Virus record (IMG/VR): IMGVR_UViG_3300024289_000048
Coordinates: 1 to 45,231 of that record
Source: a virus
DNA length: 45,231 nt
Reading direction: 5' to 3' (one strand)
Shown here in pieces: positions 10,795 through 20,705 of this stretch. The translations under genes were made by a program, and so were the position numbers. Position 1 is the first letter of the stretch. Every line of letters begins with the position of its first letter. The notes beneath the pieces were generated by a model. It was not told the origin of the DNA. It ran no database searches and was given only the letters and a program-made list of their open reading frames with translations.

Positions 10795-12108
10795 TTACAA
10801 CCTTATCTGCTCAATAGAACCAATACCACGATTAGCATCAATAGGTGGAAGGAAACCACCAGCCAATGGCATTTGTCCTAGTGATGGCCTACGACGACTA
10901 AATTGAGGCATAGATACTCCAGGTTCCTGACCGAAACCAATGCCATTAAGATCTATTGGATGGGTACGAATAGGAGCCATTCCAGGATCAGCACCGGTTA
11001 CACCGTAACCTCTTGCCGGAATATTAAACGGTGGAAGAATCTGGTCTATAGGAACTGGTGGGTTAAACCCGTCACCCATAGGTTCAATGTCATCGGCCGA
11101 TTTATCACCGTACATATCCATGAAACGGTTCATGTCACGGCGGCTTTGTTCCATACCCATTGCCGTACCGGCTAGGTTTGCAATGCCACCCATTGCCATG
11201 GCCTCACGATCACGGTTAGCCTGGCTAATAGCCTGATTCTGTCGTTGCTCAGCAGAGTTCATGTTGTACAAGTTTTGGTCCACATTGAACATGCCTTGCC
11301 GACCAGTGTTTACATAGCGGTCGCCGCGATTGATCTGATTACCAATCGCACCTTGTAGTTGACCAATGAGTTGAGGTTGCATCGCAAGGTTACGCCCGGC
11401 GAGGTCGTAAGCACCTTGCGCCATACCACTGACGGCAGCTTGGTTGATACCACCATAGCCAGACAATGCCTGTCCGCCACCAATCATTCCGCCTGTCGCA
11501 CGCATACGTGATTCGGCAGCGCGGCGTGCGGCTTCGGTGCCTGCGGCAGCACCTGCCATCTGCGTCGTACCGTAACTAGAACTAAGGCCACGATTCGAAA
11601 GGTCTTGTAGACGCCCGATGGTTTCTTCCATCATCGGGTTATAACGGTCAAGCATTGACTGACCAGTGCCGATGTCGGCACCGTATGCGCCACGCATATT
11701 TGCTATATTGGCTTTTGCCTCACCCATCGCTATCTGTTCTGGGCTAGGTCCACGATTGCCGCCACCAAACAATGTCCTACCTAGAGATGATATTCCTTTG
11801 GATAGGAATGGCAAAGCGGCCATGCCAAGCTGTACTGCATTAACTCCAGGAATAGCCATCCCAAGAGCCTTCATTCCAGCTCCGCCTAATGCTTGGCGTA
11901 GAGCGTATTGTCCAAGCTGACCTGTCCCGCCAAAGTTATTTCCAAACGCTTGATTTAAAAGATACTGTGGACCAATCTGCCTAGCAGTACTACCGAGCAT
12001 GCCAAGTAGACCGTTAGGTTGCCCCATTGCCGCCTGTCCTGCACGTATACGTCGGGCTAAGTCTGGAAACTGTTGCTCAACTGTGCTATCTGGTCCATTT
12101 GTACTCAT
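10795..12108 (-). CDS. Putative internal virion protein, Gly/Ala/Met-rich
   Basis: A 437-aa protein. An in-frame extension exists upstream, but the ATG at 12108 shares one base with the stop of the preceding gene (TAATG), the junction used throughout this operon, so it is preferred. The N-terminal half has hydrophobic glycine-rich stretches (about residues 30-115), as in proteins that insert into membranes during DNA ejection. The middle contains Ala/Arg helices, and residues 230-330 are Gln/Asn/Met-rich. No enzymatic motif is visible. Together with the next gene and the giant protein it makes a three-gene block at the end of the structural operon, where podoviruses usually place internal core or ejection proteins. 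The assignment rests on position and composition only. Confidence 0.65.
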   Translation of the reverse strand: MSTNGPDSTVEQQFPDLARRIRAGQAAMGQPNGLLGMLGSTARQIGPQYLLNQAFGNNFGGTGQLGQYALRQALGGAGMKALGMAIPGVNAVQLGMAALPFLSKGISSLGRTLFGGGNRGPSPEQIAMGEAKANIANMRGAYGADIGTGQSMLDRYNPMMEETIGRLQDLSNRGLSSSYGTTQMAGAAAGTEAARRAAESRMRATGGMIGGGQALSGYGGINQAAVSGMAQGAYDLAGRNLAMQPQLIGQLQGAIGNQINRGDRYVNTGRQGMFNVDQNLYNMNSAEQRQNQAISQANRDREAMAMGGIANLAGTAMGMEQSRRDMNRFMDMYGDKSADDIEPMGDGFNPPVPIDQILPPFNIPARGYGVTGADPGMAPIRTHPIDLNGIGFGQEPGVSMPQFSRRRPSLGQMPLAGGFLPPIDANRGIGSIEQIRL

Positions 12109-12497
12109 TACGCCACCTTCAACCAACCACTGGTTGTCCCTATAGTTACTCCGATAAACATTACTGTTGCGTACCTCGTTGCGAGACTACTGAAACCTGC
12201 TGGCGCAAAGACACTTTCTCCAGAAATAGGAGTAAAAGTCACGGCGTTAGCCGAAGTATCTGTCTTCACCACAACTAGCAGTTTACCGCCAGCAGCCCTA
12301 CCGGAAGGTAACGTAAGCACTACGGCGCCACTTGTAGCGTCAACCGCAACTAAGCTGTTGTAATCAACCAAAGTCTTGCTTGCTGTTACATTCAGTTGCC
12401 TAGATAACGTAAAGCTGTAGTTCTCAGGGGCAACACCTACGGTCAATGTTGTGCTTGCCGTATCTCCAGATGAACCACCTACTAGTACTGAACTCAT
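12108..12497 (-). CDS. Small structural protein, beta-rich
   Basis: A 129-aa protein dominated by Ser, Thr, Val and Gly in alternating beta-strand patterns. The segment around residues 45-75 (VDATSGAVVLTLPSG) resembles the short beta-roll or fibre-like modules common in phage tail accessory proteins. It has no signal peptide, membrane segment or catalytic motif. It overlaps the nozzle gene upstream by four bases (ATGA) and the internal virion gene downstream by one base (TAATG), so it is almost certainly translated as part of the late operon. It is probably a minor tail or fibre component, but its exact role is unknown. Confidence 0.6.
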   Translation of the reverse strand: MSSVLVGGSSGDTASTTLTVGVAPENYSFTLSRQLNVTASKTLVDYNSLVAVDATSGAVVLTLPSGRAAGGKLLVVVKTDTSANAVTFTPISGESVFAPAGFSSLATRYATVMFIGVTIGTTSGWLKVA

Positions 12498-15400
12498 ACT
12501 CTTGGAATCCTCGCATCTGAAGAATGCACATGGGTGGCATATATTACTCCGGGCGTGCGGCCGGATCCGGAAAGACTAATTTGCACACATTGTGAAAATA
12601 CATCGCGATACACATCACGCAAAGCGATTGTCTTGTTTTGCCCCCCAGTAAATGTGAAAGAACTAGGTGTAGCGGCTGGACTAAAGATGCCATCAGATGA
12701 CACTGATTGAATGTTGTAGTTCACTGTGTGGTCAACCAGATGTACAAAAGCACCATCATTTGAAAAGCCAGGATTTGCAACCTCAGCTCCACCCACAGTT
12801 GTCGATATCCTAAACTTATTCTTAGTCAAACCCGTGGCAAGCACGTAGTAGTTAGTGCCAGTGGTTACGACGCCTGACGTTCGCGTGAAACGTATGAGGT
12901 CGCCGGCCTGGAGATCTTGCGTGGCGAAGAAGTCGTTGCCAGTAGAAGGTTGCGTGTACTTAAACGACTTAGCCTTTGACTCATAATGGACATTAACCTG
13001 ACTTACCCTGTTGAGGTTATAGTAAGCAATACCCTCGCTGTATGTCTGCCCGTACTGCCTTGTAGTCAATGTCCAGTTAATAGGTGTAGGATTGGATGTC
13101 GGATACAGAATGCGATCAGCAGTGCCAACTAGTTTGTATATCTGGCCAAACTCTGTGCCTATATACATTGTCGAGGTATCTTCACCGCCGGTCAAAGCAG
13201 CCGCAGCGGTAAAACCTGTGGTCGTAGACGTAAGCTCCGGAGCTAACCATCGAGTCCAACCGCCTGTTCTAAGATCGTAAACGTATGCCGCAGAGTTCAG
13301 TGTGTCATATGTGGTCGGTGCAAACACAAATAATCGCATATCGTGTGCAAAGAACGCAATGTTCTTGAAAGGCGCCGCGGCGAGGTCGGCACTATTCATA
13401 CTACTGTTCATACTGAGAAGCTTTCGCAATTGAATACTCTTGTTCTCAGGAACACCATTATTGAACTCTAGAACACCTTGCGGTGACATCCACATAAGAC
13501 GTCCGAATAGACTTATCGTGCCGCGCGGTGATACGCATCCAACAGATGGTTCTCGAAGCATTGACTGAATAGTAAAGTTTGTTGGATCAAAGCCAAGTAC
13601 AGGTAGTACAGAATTTTCCCTTAGTACTAGAAGGACTGCGCTTGTAGTATTGTTGACGAACATCCCGTCACCTGCATAACTGAGCAGGGCTGTAATCTTT
13701 TCGTTGTCATACTTACTACTGACAGTGAACGACGTACCCTTCGTAAAGATATTAGGATCGGATTGATCAGGGACTAACGTCGTGTATACAGGCGCCTCAT
13801 TGATACCGTTAAGCATCCACGTCGCATACACGGTGTTATCCTTGGCTAGGAACAATCGACGTGAATGTTCTGTTATTGCAGTACAACCAATTGGGACGAT
13901 GTCACGACCACTCTCAAATGGGTACCCGGGTTCATAAGGGCCAGCCTCATAAAGGATGTCAGCATCCGGGACTCGATCTATAAACTTGATACGTTTAAAG
14001 GCAGACCCTGCAGTAACCGACGTGTATTCGGCACGCCAGTTTTTACCAATAGTAGCCGAGACTGCATCAGATGGTATTACTGCAATAAGCCGCAGGCGTC
14101 CATCCGGAAATACACCCTGGCCTCTACGATAGATACATATCCAGCTGTACTCAAGACCAGAATAGGCGCAAGTATGCTGGACCCATATAGGAAACGGCGC
14201 ACTGGTTACAGACTTTATCGGGAATGTAAGTGTTGTTGGTACATAGGCAGTCACAGCAACGGTACGCGTAGTCCCAGTAGTGTCAACGTAGACCACAGAA
14301 CCAGTTGCAGAGGAGACTACACGTTTCTGGTCAAGTGCTGGAACAGTGTTTGTAAAGTCCTGACCAACAGGGGTAGCTGCAACAATTTCAGTGGTGTCAT
14401 ATCTCAGATCAAGGTTATTGTTGTTACTGTCTGCTGGATTCAGTATTAACTCAGCCATACTCATAGCTGCGGTAGTCGTGACACTCTTACTTGGCAGACT
14501 TGGAAGTGATTCAACACCCTGAGCGTAAACTTCGTTTTCAATGTAGTACGGTGGGCGTTCTACGCCACCCTCAGTCTTCCATCGAGTGAATACGTATTCG
14601 TACGTCACGTCAGGCGTCAATCCACCATCAGTTGTAAGTTGTCCTATGGACATCAAGACTGTGTCATGCGTTGTATCAAAGTCTTGCTCAAGTCTGACGT
14701 AAACAGATGCAACGTTGTTTCGGTTGGCCTGGGATATACCAAAGATATTCCAAGACATGTATCCATACTTAGGATCGTAAATGCCGTACCCTGTCCAGTT
14801 GATCGTACTAGATCCGGTATTCTTGATGCCTAGTGACATGTAAGGCGGGTTTGCTCTATATGCTTCTGGAAACTCCACTTGCAGGCTGACGGTGTCGCGA
14901 TTACTTAGATCCGTAACAGCCAGGTTACTTATACGAACAGCAACACCTTTGACGTAACCTGCTCGTAGAGGAGCCAGCGATGTAGTCTGCTGGCGGGTGC
15001 GAATTTGTACTAACCCAGATGCGTTAGTTACTTCTGAGTTAGGCGCTAAATTACTGAGAATTGGATGCAATGCAATATTGTCTACTAGGATTCCACGACT
15101 ATCTCCAGTCGTAGATTGTGCTGCATTAGCGGTCTGAAGCTTAATACGTATTTGAGTCAACGTCCCACGGAATGCACGGAAGTCTATGAATAGACTGATC
15201 TCTTTCCAGTCGGTGACGCTCTGTGCAACAGTAGGCTGGACAATTTGTGTAAACACACATCCGACAATAGGGTTACCACCAGAATCTAATCCTGTGACTG
15301 TTACAAATACGCCATGGTTACGACGACTATCCAGTGAGTCGTTGTTGTACATCAAGCAACGCAAGCTGTACATTCCAATCTTATACGTAGTGCCGTCGTA

Positions 15401-16276
15401 CGTATACGTCGGCGCTGTCATTGTCTTTTGAATCCAGTCGCCGCCAGCGTCAAGCAGTAATGCCTTATTACCAGTCTGGGAGGCGTAGTTAGATATCTTT
15501 TCTGCCCCACTCAATGCCGCATCAATAAGTGTGTACTGTTTTACGGTAGCCAGGCCGGCTCCACTATTCTGCCAAACTGTAGCATTAGGCACAGCATTAT
15601 CGGTGTCGGATTCAAACGTGTAACCTTCCGACGTAGCGGTAGCCGTAATCATCTCGTATGAAGCAGCTAACGAACTGAAAGCCATGCCAAAGGTTGTCGC
15701 AGCTGAATCGTTATCGATGTCAGATGCGCCTGTTATTCCTTTAGCCTCATATGTCTTTACGTTGGCAACAGGCTGTATATGATCTTTACCATTGATCATA
15801 GGTGCCTTAGGCATGAACACTTGTGTAACATTGGTGCCGTTGTACTTCCATATAGTCCCACCACTAGCACCAGGAATTCCGTATATGTACTTACCGTGCT
15901 GGACCATTCGTGAGTCTTGTGGGTATCCGTTAACTACAGTCAATGGTGTCAAAGCTGTAGCCCCATCAGACCACTCACTGATCGATGTAGTTGGAACAGT
16001 AGGGTCACCGCTAATAACCAGTATTTTTGATGCTACATTGGACGACTGTCTGTATTGCAGCATGTTGTGAATAGGATCACTTGGGCTAGTCAATTGCGCG
16101 TGCATACCAGGCCTGGTCGTCAAAGCACCACCATCGTTCCATAGGTTGTCTGCTACCTGTACATAACCATCCTGCAACCTATTTGGCGTCGTGTTAGTAT
16201 CGATGCCAATAAACTGACGATCGCCAAACGTATATGTTTGACGCACAGCTTGTGCGTTACGTGTTGTATCTGCCAT
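12494..16276 (-). CDS. Tail nozzle / tail tubular protein B-like
   Basis: A 1,260-aa protein. Near the N-terminus (about residues 15-57) it has an aromatic start, a DNLWNDGGALTTRPGM segment, and then beta-propeller-like strands. This is the usual opening of T7 gp12-type or podoviral stabilisation/nozzle proteins. The C-terminal half has the matching signature: a phrase about responses before the tail platform (SPRGTISLFGRLMWMSPQGV, about 930-950), a VYDLRTGGWTRW strand pair, and a final beta domain. At 1,260 aa it is longer than typical nozzle proteins (about 750-800 aa). The extra length appears to be an insertion of Thr/Ser-rich beta domains in the first half. It closes the tail after the adaptors and anchors spikes. 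The family call is by pattern recognition; the coding call is certain. Confidence 0.72.
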   Translation of the reverse strand: MADTTRNAQAVRQTYTFGDRQFIGIDTNTTPNRLQDGYVQVADNLWNDGGALTTRPGMHAQLTSPSDPIHNMLQYRQSSNVASKILVISGDPTVPTTSISEWSDGATALTPLTVVNGYPQDSRMVQHGKYIYGIPGASGGTIWKYNGTNVTQVFMPKAPMINGKDHIQPVANVKTYEAKGITGASDIDNDSAATTFGMAFSSLAASYEMITATATSEGYTFESDTDNAVPNATVWQNSGAGLATVKQYTLIDAALSGAEKISNYASQTGNKALLLDAGGDWIQKTMTAPTYTYDGTTYKIGMYSLRCLMYNNDSLDSRRNHGVFVTVTGLDSGGNPIVGCVFTQIVQPTVAQSVTDWKEISLFIDFRAFRGTLTQIRIKLQTANAAQSTTGDSRGILVDNIALHPILSNLAPNSEVTNASGLVQIRTRQQTTSLAPLRAGYVKGVAVRISNLAVTDLSNRDTVSLQVEFPEAYRANPPYMSLGIKNTGSSTINWTGYGIYDPKYGYMSWNIFGISQANRNNVASVYVRLEQDFDTTHDTVLMSIGQLTTDGGLTPDVTYEYVFTRWKTEGGVERPPYYIENEVYAQGVESLPSLPSKSVTTTAAMSMAELILNPADSNNNNLDLRYDTTEIVAATPVGQDFTNTVPALDQKRVVSSATGSVVYVDTTGTTRTVAVTAYVPTTLTFPIKSVTSAPFPIWVQHTCAYSGLEYSWICIYRRGQGVFPDGRLRLIAVIPSDAVSATIGKNWRAEYTSVTAGSAFKRIKFIDRVPDADILYEAGPYEPGYPFESGRDIVPIGCTAITEHSRRLFLAKDNTVYATWMLNGINEAPVYTTLVPDQSDPNIFTKGTSFTVSSKYDNEKITALLSYAGDGMFVNNTTSAVLLVLRENSVLPVLGFDPTNFTIQSMLREPSVGCVSPRGTISLFGRLMWMSPQGVLEFNNGVPENKSIQLRKLLSMNSSMNSADLAAAPFKNIAFFAHDMRLFVFAPTTYDTLNSAAYVYDLRTGGWTRWLAPELTSTTTGFTAAAALTGGEDTSTMYIGTEFGQIYKLVGTADRILYPTSNPTPINWTLTTRQYGQTYSEGIAYYNLNRVSQVNVHYESKAKSFKYTQPSTGNDFFATQDLQAGDLIRFTRTSGVVTTGTNYYVLATGLTKNKFRISTTVGGAEVANPGFSNDGAFVHLVDHTVNYNIQSVSSDGIFSPAATPSSFTFTGGQNKTIALRDVYRDVFSQCVQISLSGSGRTPGVIYATHVHSSDARIPRV

Positions 16277-17913
16277 TAGTCACAAGGTCCTCGGTTCCAT
16301 TGTATTGCACTAGGTGGTTCCTGTTTGTACACGGGCAATGGCAGCTGATTGTTGGTGTAGTTACATGAAACGTTATTTGCTACCGTATATACGTTTACTG
16401 GTTGATTATTACCAAGTATGTGTAATCTAAACACTGGCAGCGTATAAGGTAATACATAAAGACCTCTAGTTAAATTACCGTCCGGTAGCCAGTTATCGAC
16501 GAGTGTTCCATTACTTGTAAACAAGTATGCTAATGTCTGTGGTTGCTTGAATGCAGATGATAGTGTGCCAAGTTTAGAGAAAGCATTGACGATAGTCTGT
16601 TCAACATTGTATGTCGGTACAACACATGTGTTGACTGTCCAATTACAGGTATTAGCATCAAACGGTATAGCCAGGTCATATATTCGATATACAGGAATAG
16701 TAAACGGGAATGGGTACGCTTGTTGGCTTACGCCATATCCATTTTGTATCCAACCACATATAGTCTCATCAATGATCTGCCAAGGAGGACAAGTGCAAAG
16801 TTCTATGCCTCCGGACGTTGCATTGGCATTGATAGTGGCAATACCAGTAATGCTTGACGCACTAGACAAAACACATTGCCCAGTACTAGTAATAGACGCT
16901 ACGCCGGTTATGCTTGAGGTGACTTGTTTCTCACAAGTACCCACGACAACTATAGATCCAACACCTGTAATTGATGAGCTTACTTGTACTTCTTTTGTAA
17001 ACGTACCAGTAACGGATGCTGTGCCTACAAGGCTTGATGAACCACGTTTTTCAGTGACACCATCCGCCGATATGGAAGCAACGCCAGTAACATTCGCTGC
17101 ACCGTTTACAACACCACCAATGACGGCATTTGCTGTAACTGTTGCTATACCACTAATACTAGCCGTGGCTCGTTTTTCAACAACGCCTACGGATGTTATC
17201 GATGCAACACCAGATACATTGGCTGTAGCCGTTACAATGCCGGAGATTATTGCATCTGCATTGACTGTTGCAACGCCTGATATTGATGACGTGGCTCGTT
17301 TTTCAACTAGACCAGCGGATGTTATTGAAGCAACACCACTTAGTGAACCGGTTCCGAGTTTCTCAACAACACCCGCACTAGCAACGGTTGCGATACCGGT
17401 AAGTGAACTACTCCCTAGTTTTTCAACAACACCTGTCGATGTTATTGATCCAATGCCTGTAAGAGAACTGCTTCCTAGTTTCTCAACAATACCCGCGCTG
17501 GCAACTGTTGCAACACCATTGATACTTGCTGTCGCATTGACAACTCCAACAATGGATCCATTGGCTGTAACGGTTGCAATACCAGATAGTGACGATGTTG
17601 CTAGTTTTTCAACAACACCTGCACTAGTGATGGAAGCAATACCACTTAGTGAACTGCTGCCTCGTTTTTCAACGATAGCGGACGATGTAATGGTGGCAAC
17701 ACCAGTAAGTGATGATGCGCCTAACTTATCTACTTGACCGGCTGATACTACTGTTGCAACACCAGAAGGATTAGATGTTGCTCGTTTTTCTACTAGACCT
17801 GCTGACGTAACAGCAGCCAGTGCAACAAGTGACGCACTGGCTGATATGACCCCGGCGGTACTACCTTTACCAAAGGCCCATTTACCCCACCAGGAAATAT
17901 AACCGTCAGCCAT
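16276..17913 (-). CDS. Tail protein with about sixteen 20-aa beta repeats and a Cys-containing C-terminal domain
   Basis: A 545-aa protein. From about residue 20 to 365 it consists of about sixteen repeats of 20-22 residues with consensus SAGVVEKLGSSSLTGIATVT. Each unit gives a short strand, a VEK turn and a second strand ending in G(V/I)(A/G)(T/S)(I/V). A few units replace VEK with a hydrophobic IVGVVNAT-type version. Repeats of this LxGxGxL kind occur in elongated phage tail and fibre proteins. The final 180 residues are different: aromatic and Pro-rich with several Cys (CTCPPW, CNW, CVVP), and they look like a globular receptor-binding tip. It starts at a TAATG junction with the preceding gene and its stop overlaps the nozzle start the same way. 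A fibre or spacer role is inferred. Confidence 0.62.
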   Translation of the reverse strand: MADGYISWWGKWAFGKGSTAGVISASASLVALAAVTSAGLVEKRATSNPSGVATVVSAGQVDKLGASSLTGVATITSSAIVEKRGSSSLSGIASITSAGVVEKLATSSLSGIATVTANGSIVGVVNATASINGVATVASAGIVEKLGSSSLTGIGSITSTGVVEKLGSSSLTGIATVASAGVVEKLGTGSLSGVASITSAGLVEKRATSSISGVATVNADAIISGIVTATANVSGVASITSVGVVEKRATASISGIATVTANAVIGGVVNGAANVTGVASISADGVTEKRGSSSLVGTASVTGTFTKEVQVSSSITGVGSIVVVGTCEKQVTSSITGVASITSTGQCVLSSASSITGIATINANATSGGIELCTCPPWQIIDETICGWIQNGYGVSQQAYPFPFTIPVYRIYDLAIPFDANTCNWTVNTCVVPTYNVEQTIVNAFSKLGTLSSAFKQPQTLAYLFTSNGTLVDNWLPDGNLTRGLYVLPYTLPVFRLHILGNNQPVNVYTVANNVSCNYTNNQLPLPVYKQEPPSAIQWNRGPCD

Positions 17914-18335
17914 TAGGTCACACTAATAGTTAGGTTGCTTGCTAAAAATTTAAATACGTCACCAGATGCAACAACTCTCGGAGTCGTTAATGCTCCACCG
18001 AATAAAAAGTTACCAGCACTTACAGCATTCCATATACCAACGTGTGTAACTCCGGGAGACGAAGCACTCCATGTGACAGTACCTGACGCAGGAAAAACAA
18101 TTTCGTTAGTATTGGTTGCACTTGCTGTGCCACCAGTAGTTTTAGTCCAACCTGCTGACGTAACAGGAATACGAGCGTAGTTACCACCAGTGACTTCATT
18201 TGCACCTGTATCTGCTGGGTCTGCGGTATGCAGTGATACCCATACAGTTCCTGTAGTAGGCAGTGTAGCAAACGTGGCGCCTGAAAACGCCCATCCAATA
18301 ATCTGGTCTTCCAAGTAGTTTGAGAATGCTGACAT
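17913..18335 (-). CDS. Conserved phage structural protein of the SNYLEDxxL type
   Basis: A 140-aa protein beginning MSAFSNYLEDQIIGWAF. It continues with a VWVSLHTADPADTGANEV stretch, a YARIPV segment, a GTVTHVGIW-like strand and a C-terminal ALTTPRVVASGDVF. This pattern recurs in short tail-associated proteins of many actinobacteriophages and environmental phages, annotated variously as tail fibre or minor tail proteins. The start is well supported by an AGGAGG Shine-Dalgarno sequence a few bases upstream of the ATG. It sits among fibre genes and probably forms a small beta-rich piece of the tail tip. The biochemical role is not known. Confidence 0.62.
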   Translation of the reverse strand: MSAFSNYLEDQIIGWAFSGATFATLPTTGTVWVSLHTADPADTGANEVTGGNYARIPVTSAGWTKTTGGTASATNTNEIVFPASGTVTWSASSPGVTHVGIWNAVSAGNFLFGGALTTPRVVASGDVFKFLASNLTISVT

Positions 18336-18343
18336 AATTCCTC

Positions 18344-19363
18344 CTATGTAGGATCTATACTTATTATAGGGTTAGCCGATGGATCAGAACCGACAGTAGC
18401 AGTCCAAGCAGCCGCTGTGTCATCTTCCTGATAAACAGTCAATGTCCCCGACGCAATGACTGATTTGTTACGAATAGCTCTCATGGCTGAAAGCACGTCA
18501 CGTCCAGTTACTTTAGTGGCAGTAAATGCACCAGTTGACGAAGTACCATTTGCTAATCCACCTTGCGTAAGAGCAAGTTGGAATGTGGTAGATGAAAGGT
18601 TAGTCGATACAACCCAATAAACAGTTCCTATTACAAAGTTATTTGGAGCAGTGCCTACGAATGTAACTCTGTCATCGACCACTAATGTGTTAGATGCTTG
18701 AAATACGTTAGCCACAATAGACGTGATTGCAATATTGTTAACTGCACCGGCTGAAGCCAAACTGCGAGTTAGTAATCCATCTGCAATTTTGTCTATTGCT
18801 GATGTTGCAAATTCTGCGGCTGTAAACGCATCAGTAGCAATTGAAGCCGCAGTAATTCCACCAGTTGCTATCGATCCTACGGAACCAGTAACATTACCAG
18901 TAATATTGCCTGTGACGTTAAACGTCTGTGTACCAGACAGTGAGTAGCCAGTCTTGTCGTTGTTAGTCGCAACAATGACTTGTCCAGTTGCACTCGCGTC
19001 TAGTGTACGACCAGCTGTGGTTGGATATAAATAGGCTTGATCACGCATTGTAAAACGTCCAACACATGACCCTACAACGCTAACAGAATCAACTGTTCCA
19101 GTTGTAATAACGCATTCGTACGATGAACCGTCAACGTAAAATGCACCAGTGGTGGCTATAGAAACAAAGTTAAGTCCTGTAACGCCATCGTAGTTCGTAG
19201 TCAATGTAACACCCGCAGTGTCTTGTGTAAGGTTATTGTCCTTATATACAGACACAACGGGCGTTCCTGCTAAAAGAAACGGCGCACCAGTTGATGGTCT
19301 ATATGTCGTAAACATAAAAGTAATTGTGTCATTCTTACTGAAGTCACCAATATATTTACTCAT
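18344..19363 (-). CDS. Tail-tip/fibre protein, paralogue of the gene at 20705
   Basis: A 339-aa Ser/Thr/Val/Gly-rich protein. The N-terminal 110 residues read as an immunoglobulin-like beta sandwich similar to baseplate upper-protein adaptor domains. A central region carries short GNITGNVTGSV-type repeats. The C-terminal 90 residues contain ADGLLTRSL, then AMRAIRNKSVIASGTLTV and EDDTAAAWTA, ending DPT. The same C-terminal pattern occurs in the protein at 20705-21697, so the two share a duplicated domain. The start overlaps the spike gene stop by four bases. A structural role in the tail or receptor-binding complex is inferred from context. Confidence 0.6.
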   Translation of the reverse strand: MSKYIGDFSKNDTITFMFTTYRPSTGAPFLLAGTPVVSVYKDNNLTQDTAGVTLTTNYDGVTGLNFVSIATTGAFYVDGSSYECVITTGTVDSVSVVGSCVGRFTMRDQAYLYPTTAGRTLDASATGQVIVATNNDKTGYSLSGTQTFNVTGNITGNVTGSVGSIATGGITAASIATDAFTAAEFATSAIDKIADGLLTRSLASAGAVNNIAITSIVANVFQASNTLVVDDRVTFVGTAPNNFVIGTVYWVVSTNLSSTTFQLALTQGGLANGTSSTGAFTATKVTGRDVLSAMRAIRNKSVIASGTLTVYQEDDTAAAWTATVGSDPSANPIISIDPT

Positions 19364-20484
19364 CGCACGTACCCCGCTAACGGATTAGCTGCTAGTCCAC
19401 CAGATGTGTATAGTGTAGTCTGTTCAGATGCACCAATGGCTGGTGGGGATGGACGAGTAGTCCCATGCACGTCATCGGTTGGCATACCTGTAGCAGTACC
19501 ATCACCGTTTATGATGTTAGTAACGTATGGCATATACCAAGGCGTACGAGGATCAATATCAAAAAGAAATGATCTACCCATATCTATACTTAGGTTGCCA
19601 ACTAGATTCGTGTTAGCTCCATTGGTTGCTATGTTAGAAGTAGGTGTAGAACACATTGTAAACCTATTAAAGTTTTCAGATACCTGCCCAGATGTTCCAG
19701 CCGCTATACCAGTCTGACATTGATAGAACAAAGTGTTTGTTACTACAACTCCTGCTGGGCCAGTTCCGTAAGCGTTAGCTGCCACTTGAATACCTGTTGC
19801 CGAGCGTATAGTACAGTTTTTCACTGTAACAGCAGACGCGACACGACCACTATTTGCAGACGAAAAAAATATTCCACGATTTAATGTAGACGTTATTACA
19901 CAGTTTTCAATATTAAGGTTTAAGTTCCAATCAGAACCGCCACCTAAGTTTGGCACAATCAATATTGCATCCGACAAACCACTTATTATGCATCGTCTAA
20001 TATTGCATCCCAACGCAACACTTGCGCCAGATGACATTGCTATTGTGCCTTGATTTTGATTTATAAGAACGCAATCTTCAATGTCTATATTGATTGACCC
20101 GTTAGGCACATCAATACACCTGGAAACACTTTCCATTCTAATTCCACGAATGGTTATATTGTCTCTCCCATTTAGGTTCAACAGGGTTGTACCAGTACCT
20201 GACGCGTCATCAGTGGTGAGAAAACCAGACAATCTAACTTCACCAGCCGTACCAAATATAGCACCGTTGTAATCGCCAATGACAAAAGCGCGTGTAGTCG
20301 GAGATGTGTTTAGTGCTGTTACTGTTTCGCGATATACACCAGGTTCAACGTACACCGTGTCACCACTTGTAAATCCAGATGCTGAAAACGCTTTAGTAAA
20401 CGTAGCCCAGGCAGTGGTAGTACTAGTCCCAGCAGCTGCATCGCTTCCTCCGTTTGCCGGAGTCCTTACGTAGTACGTAGCCAT
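19360..20484 (-). CDS. Right-handed beta-helix tailspike
   Basis: A 374-aa protein. It opens with YYVRTPANGGSDAAAGTS, then SGDTVYVEPGVYRETV, and a ladder of ITIRGIRMES, INIDIEDCVLI, IRRCIISG, LNIENCVIT and VTVKNCTIRS segments. These are the stacked coils of a pectate-lyase-like parallel beta-helix. The end (DDVHGTTRPSPPAIGASE) is the usual closing loop of this fold in secreted and phage beta-helix proteins. Such spikes bind, and often cleave, surface polysaccharide of the host. No catalytic residues can be assigned by eye. It is flanked by the two paralogous tail proteins and joined to both neighbours by overlapping codons, which fits a receptor-binding module. Confidence 0.75.
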   Translation of the reverse strand: MATYYVRTPANGGSDAAAGTSTTTAWATFTKAFSASGFTSGDTVYVEPGVYRETVTALNTSPTTRAFVIGDYNGAIFGTAGEVRLSGFLTTDDASGTGTTLLNLNGRDNITIRGIRMESVSRCIDVPNGSINIDIEDCVLINQNQGTIAMSSGASVALGCNIRRCIISGLSDAILIVPNLGGGSDWNLNLNIENCVITSTLNRGIFFSSANSGRVASAVTVKNCTIRSATGIQVAANAYGTGPAGVVVTNTLFYQCQTGIAAGTSGQVSENFNRFTMCSTPTSNIATNGANTNLVGNLSIDMGRSFLFDIDPRTPWYMPYVTNIINGDGTATGMPTDDVHGTTRPSPPAIGASEQTTLYTSGGLAANPLAGYVR

Positions 20485-20705
20485 TACGGAGTTACTTCAT
20501 CCTTGATGTACGTAATGAACATACCAAGAATGTCAAGCTGGAAGTCTTCAGATTGACTGTTCCACCAACTATTGATATCAGTGCCATCTGGCCCAAAGTC
20601 AGCAACTTTGTTGCCTTCTGTGTCATACACGTCTGCTTTTATAATCCAGTTAGGCACGGGTTGTGTCACGCGAATGTACTCTACGTTTTTAAGTACAGTA
20701 GTCAT
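20484..20705 (-). CDS. Small tail-region protein of unknown function
   Basis: A 73-aa protein. It has an N-terminal beta pattern (VEYIRVTQPVPNWIIKADVYDTEGNKVADFG) and an acidic, Trp-containing C-terminal helix that ends in IKDEVTP. No membrane segment or known motif is visible. It is real by context: the start shares one base with the stop of the upstream gene (TGATG) and its own stop shares one base with the spike start (TAATG). It may be a chaperone or small accessory component of the receptor-binding complex, but nothing in the sequence proves this. Confidence 0.55.
   Translation of the reverse strand: MTTVLKNVEYIRVTQPVPNWIIKADVYDTEGNKVADFGPDGTDINSWWNSQSEDFQLDILGMFITYIKDEVTP

Noticed and set aside
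16276-17913. CRISPR-like regular repeats
   Set aside because: The periodicity is 60-66 bases of coding DNA with diverged copies that keep protein sequence. It is a protein repeat, not a CRISPR array.
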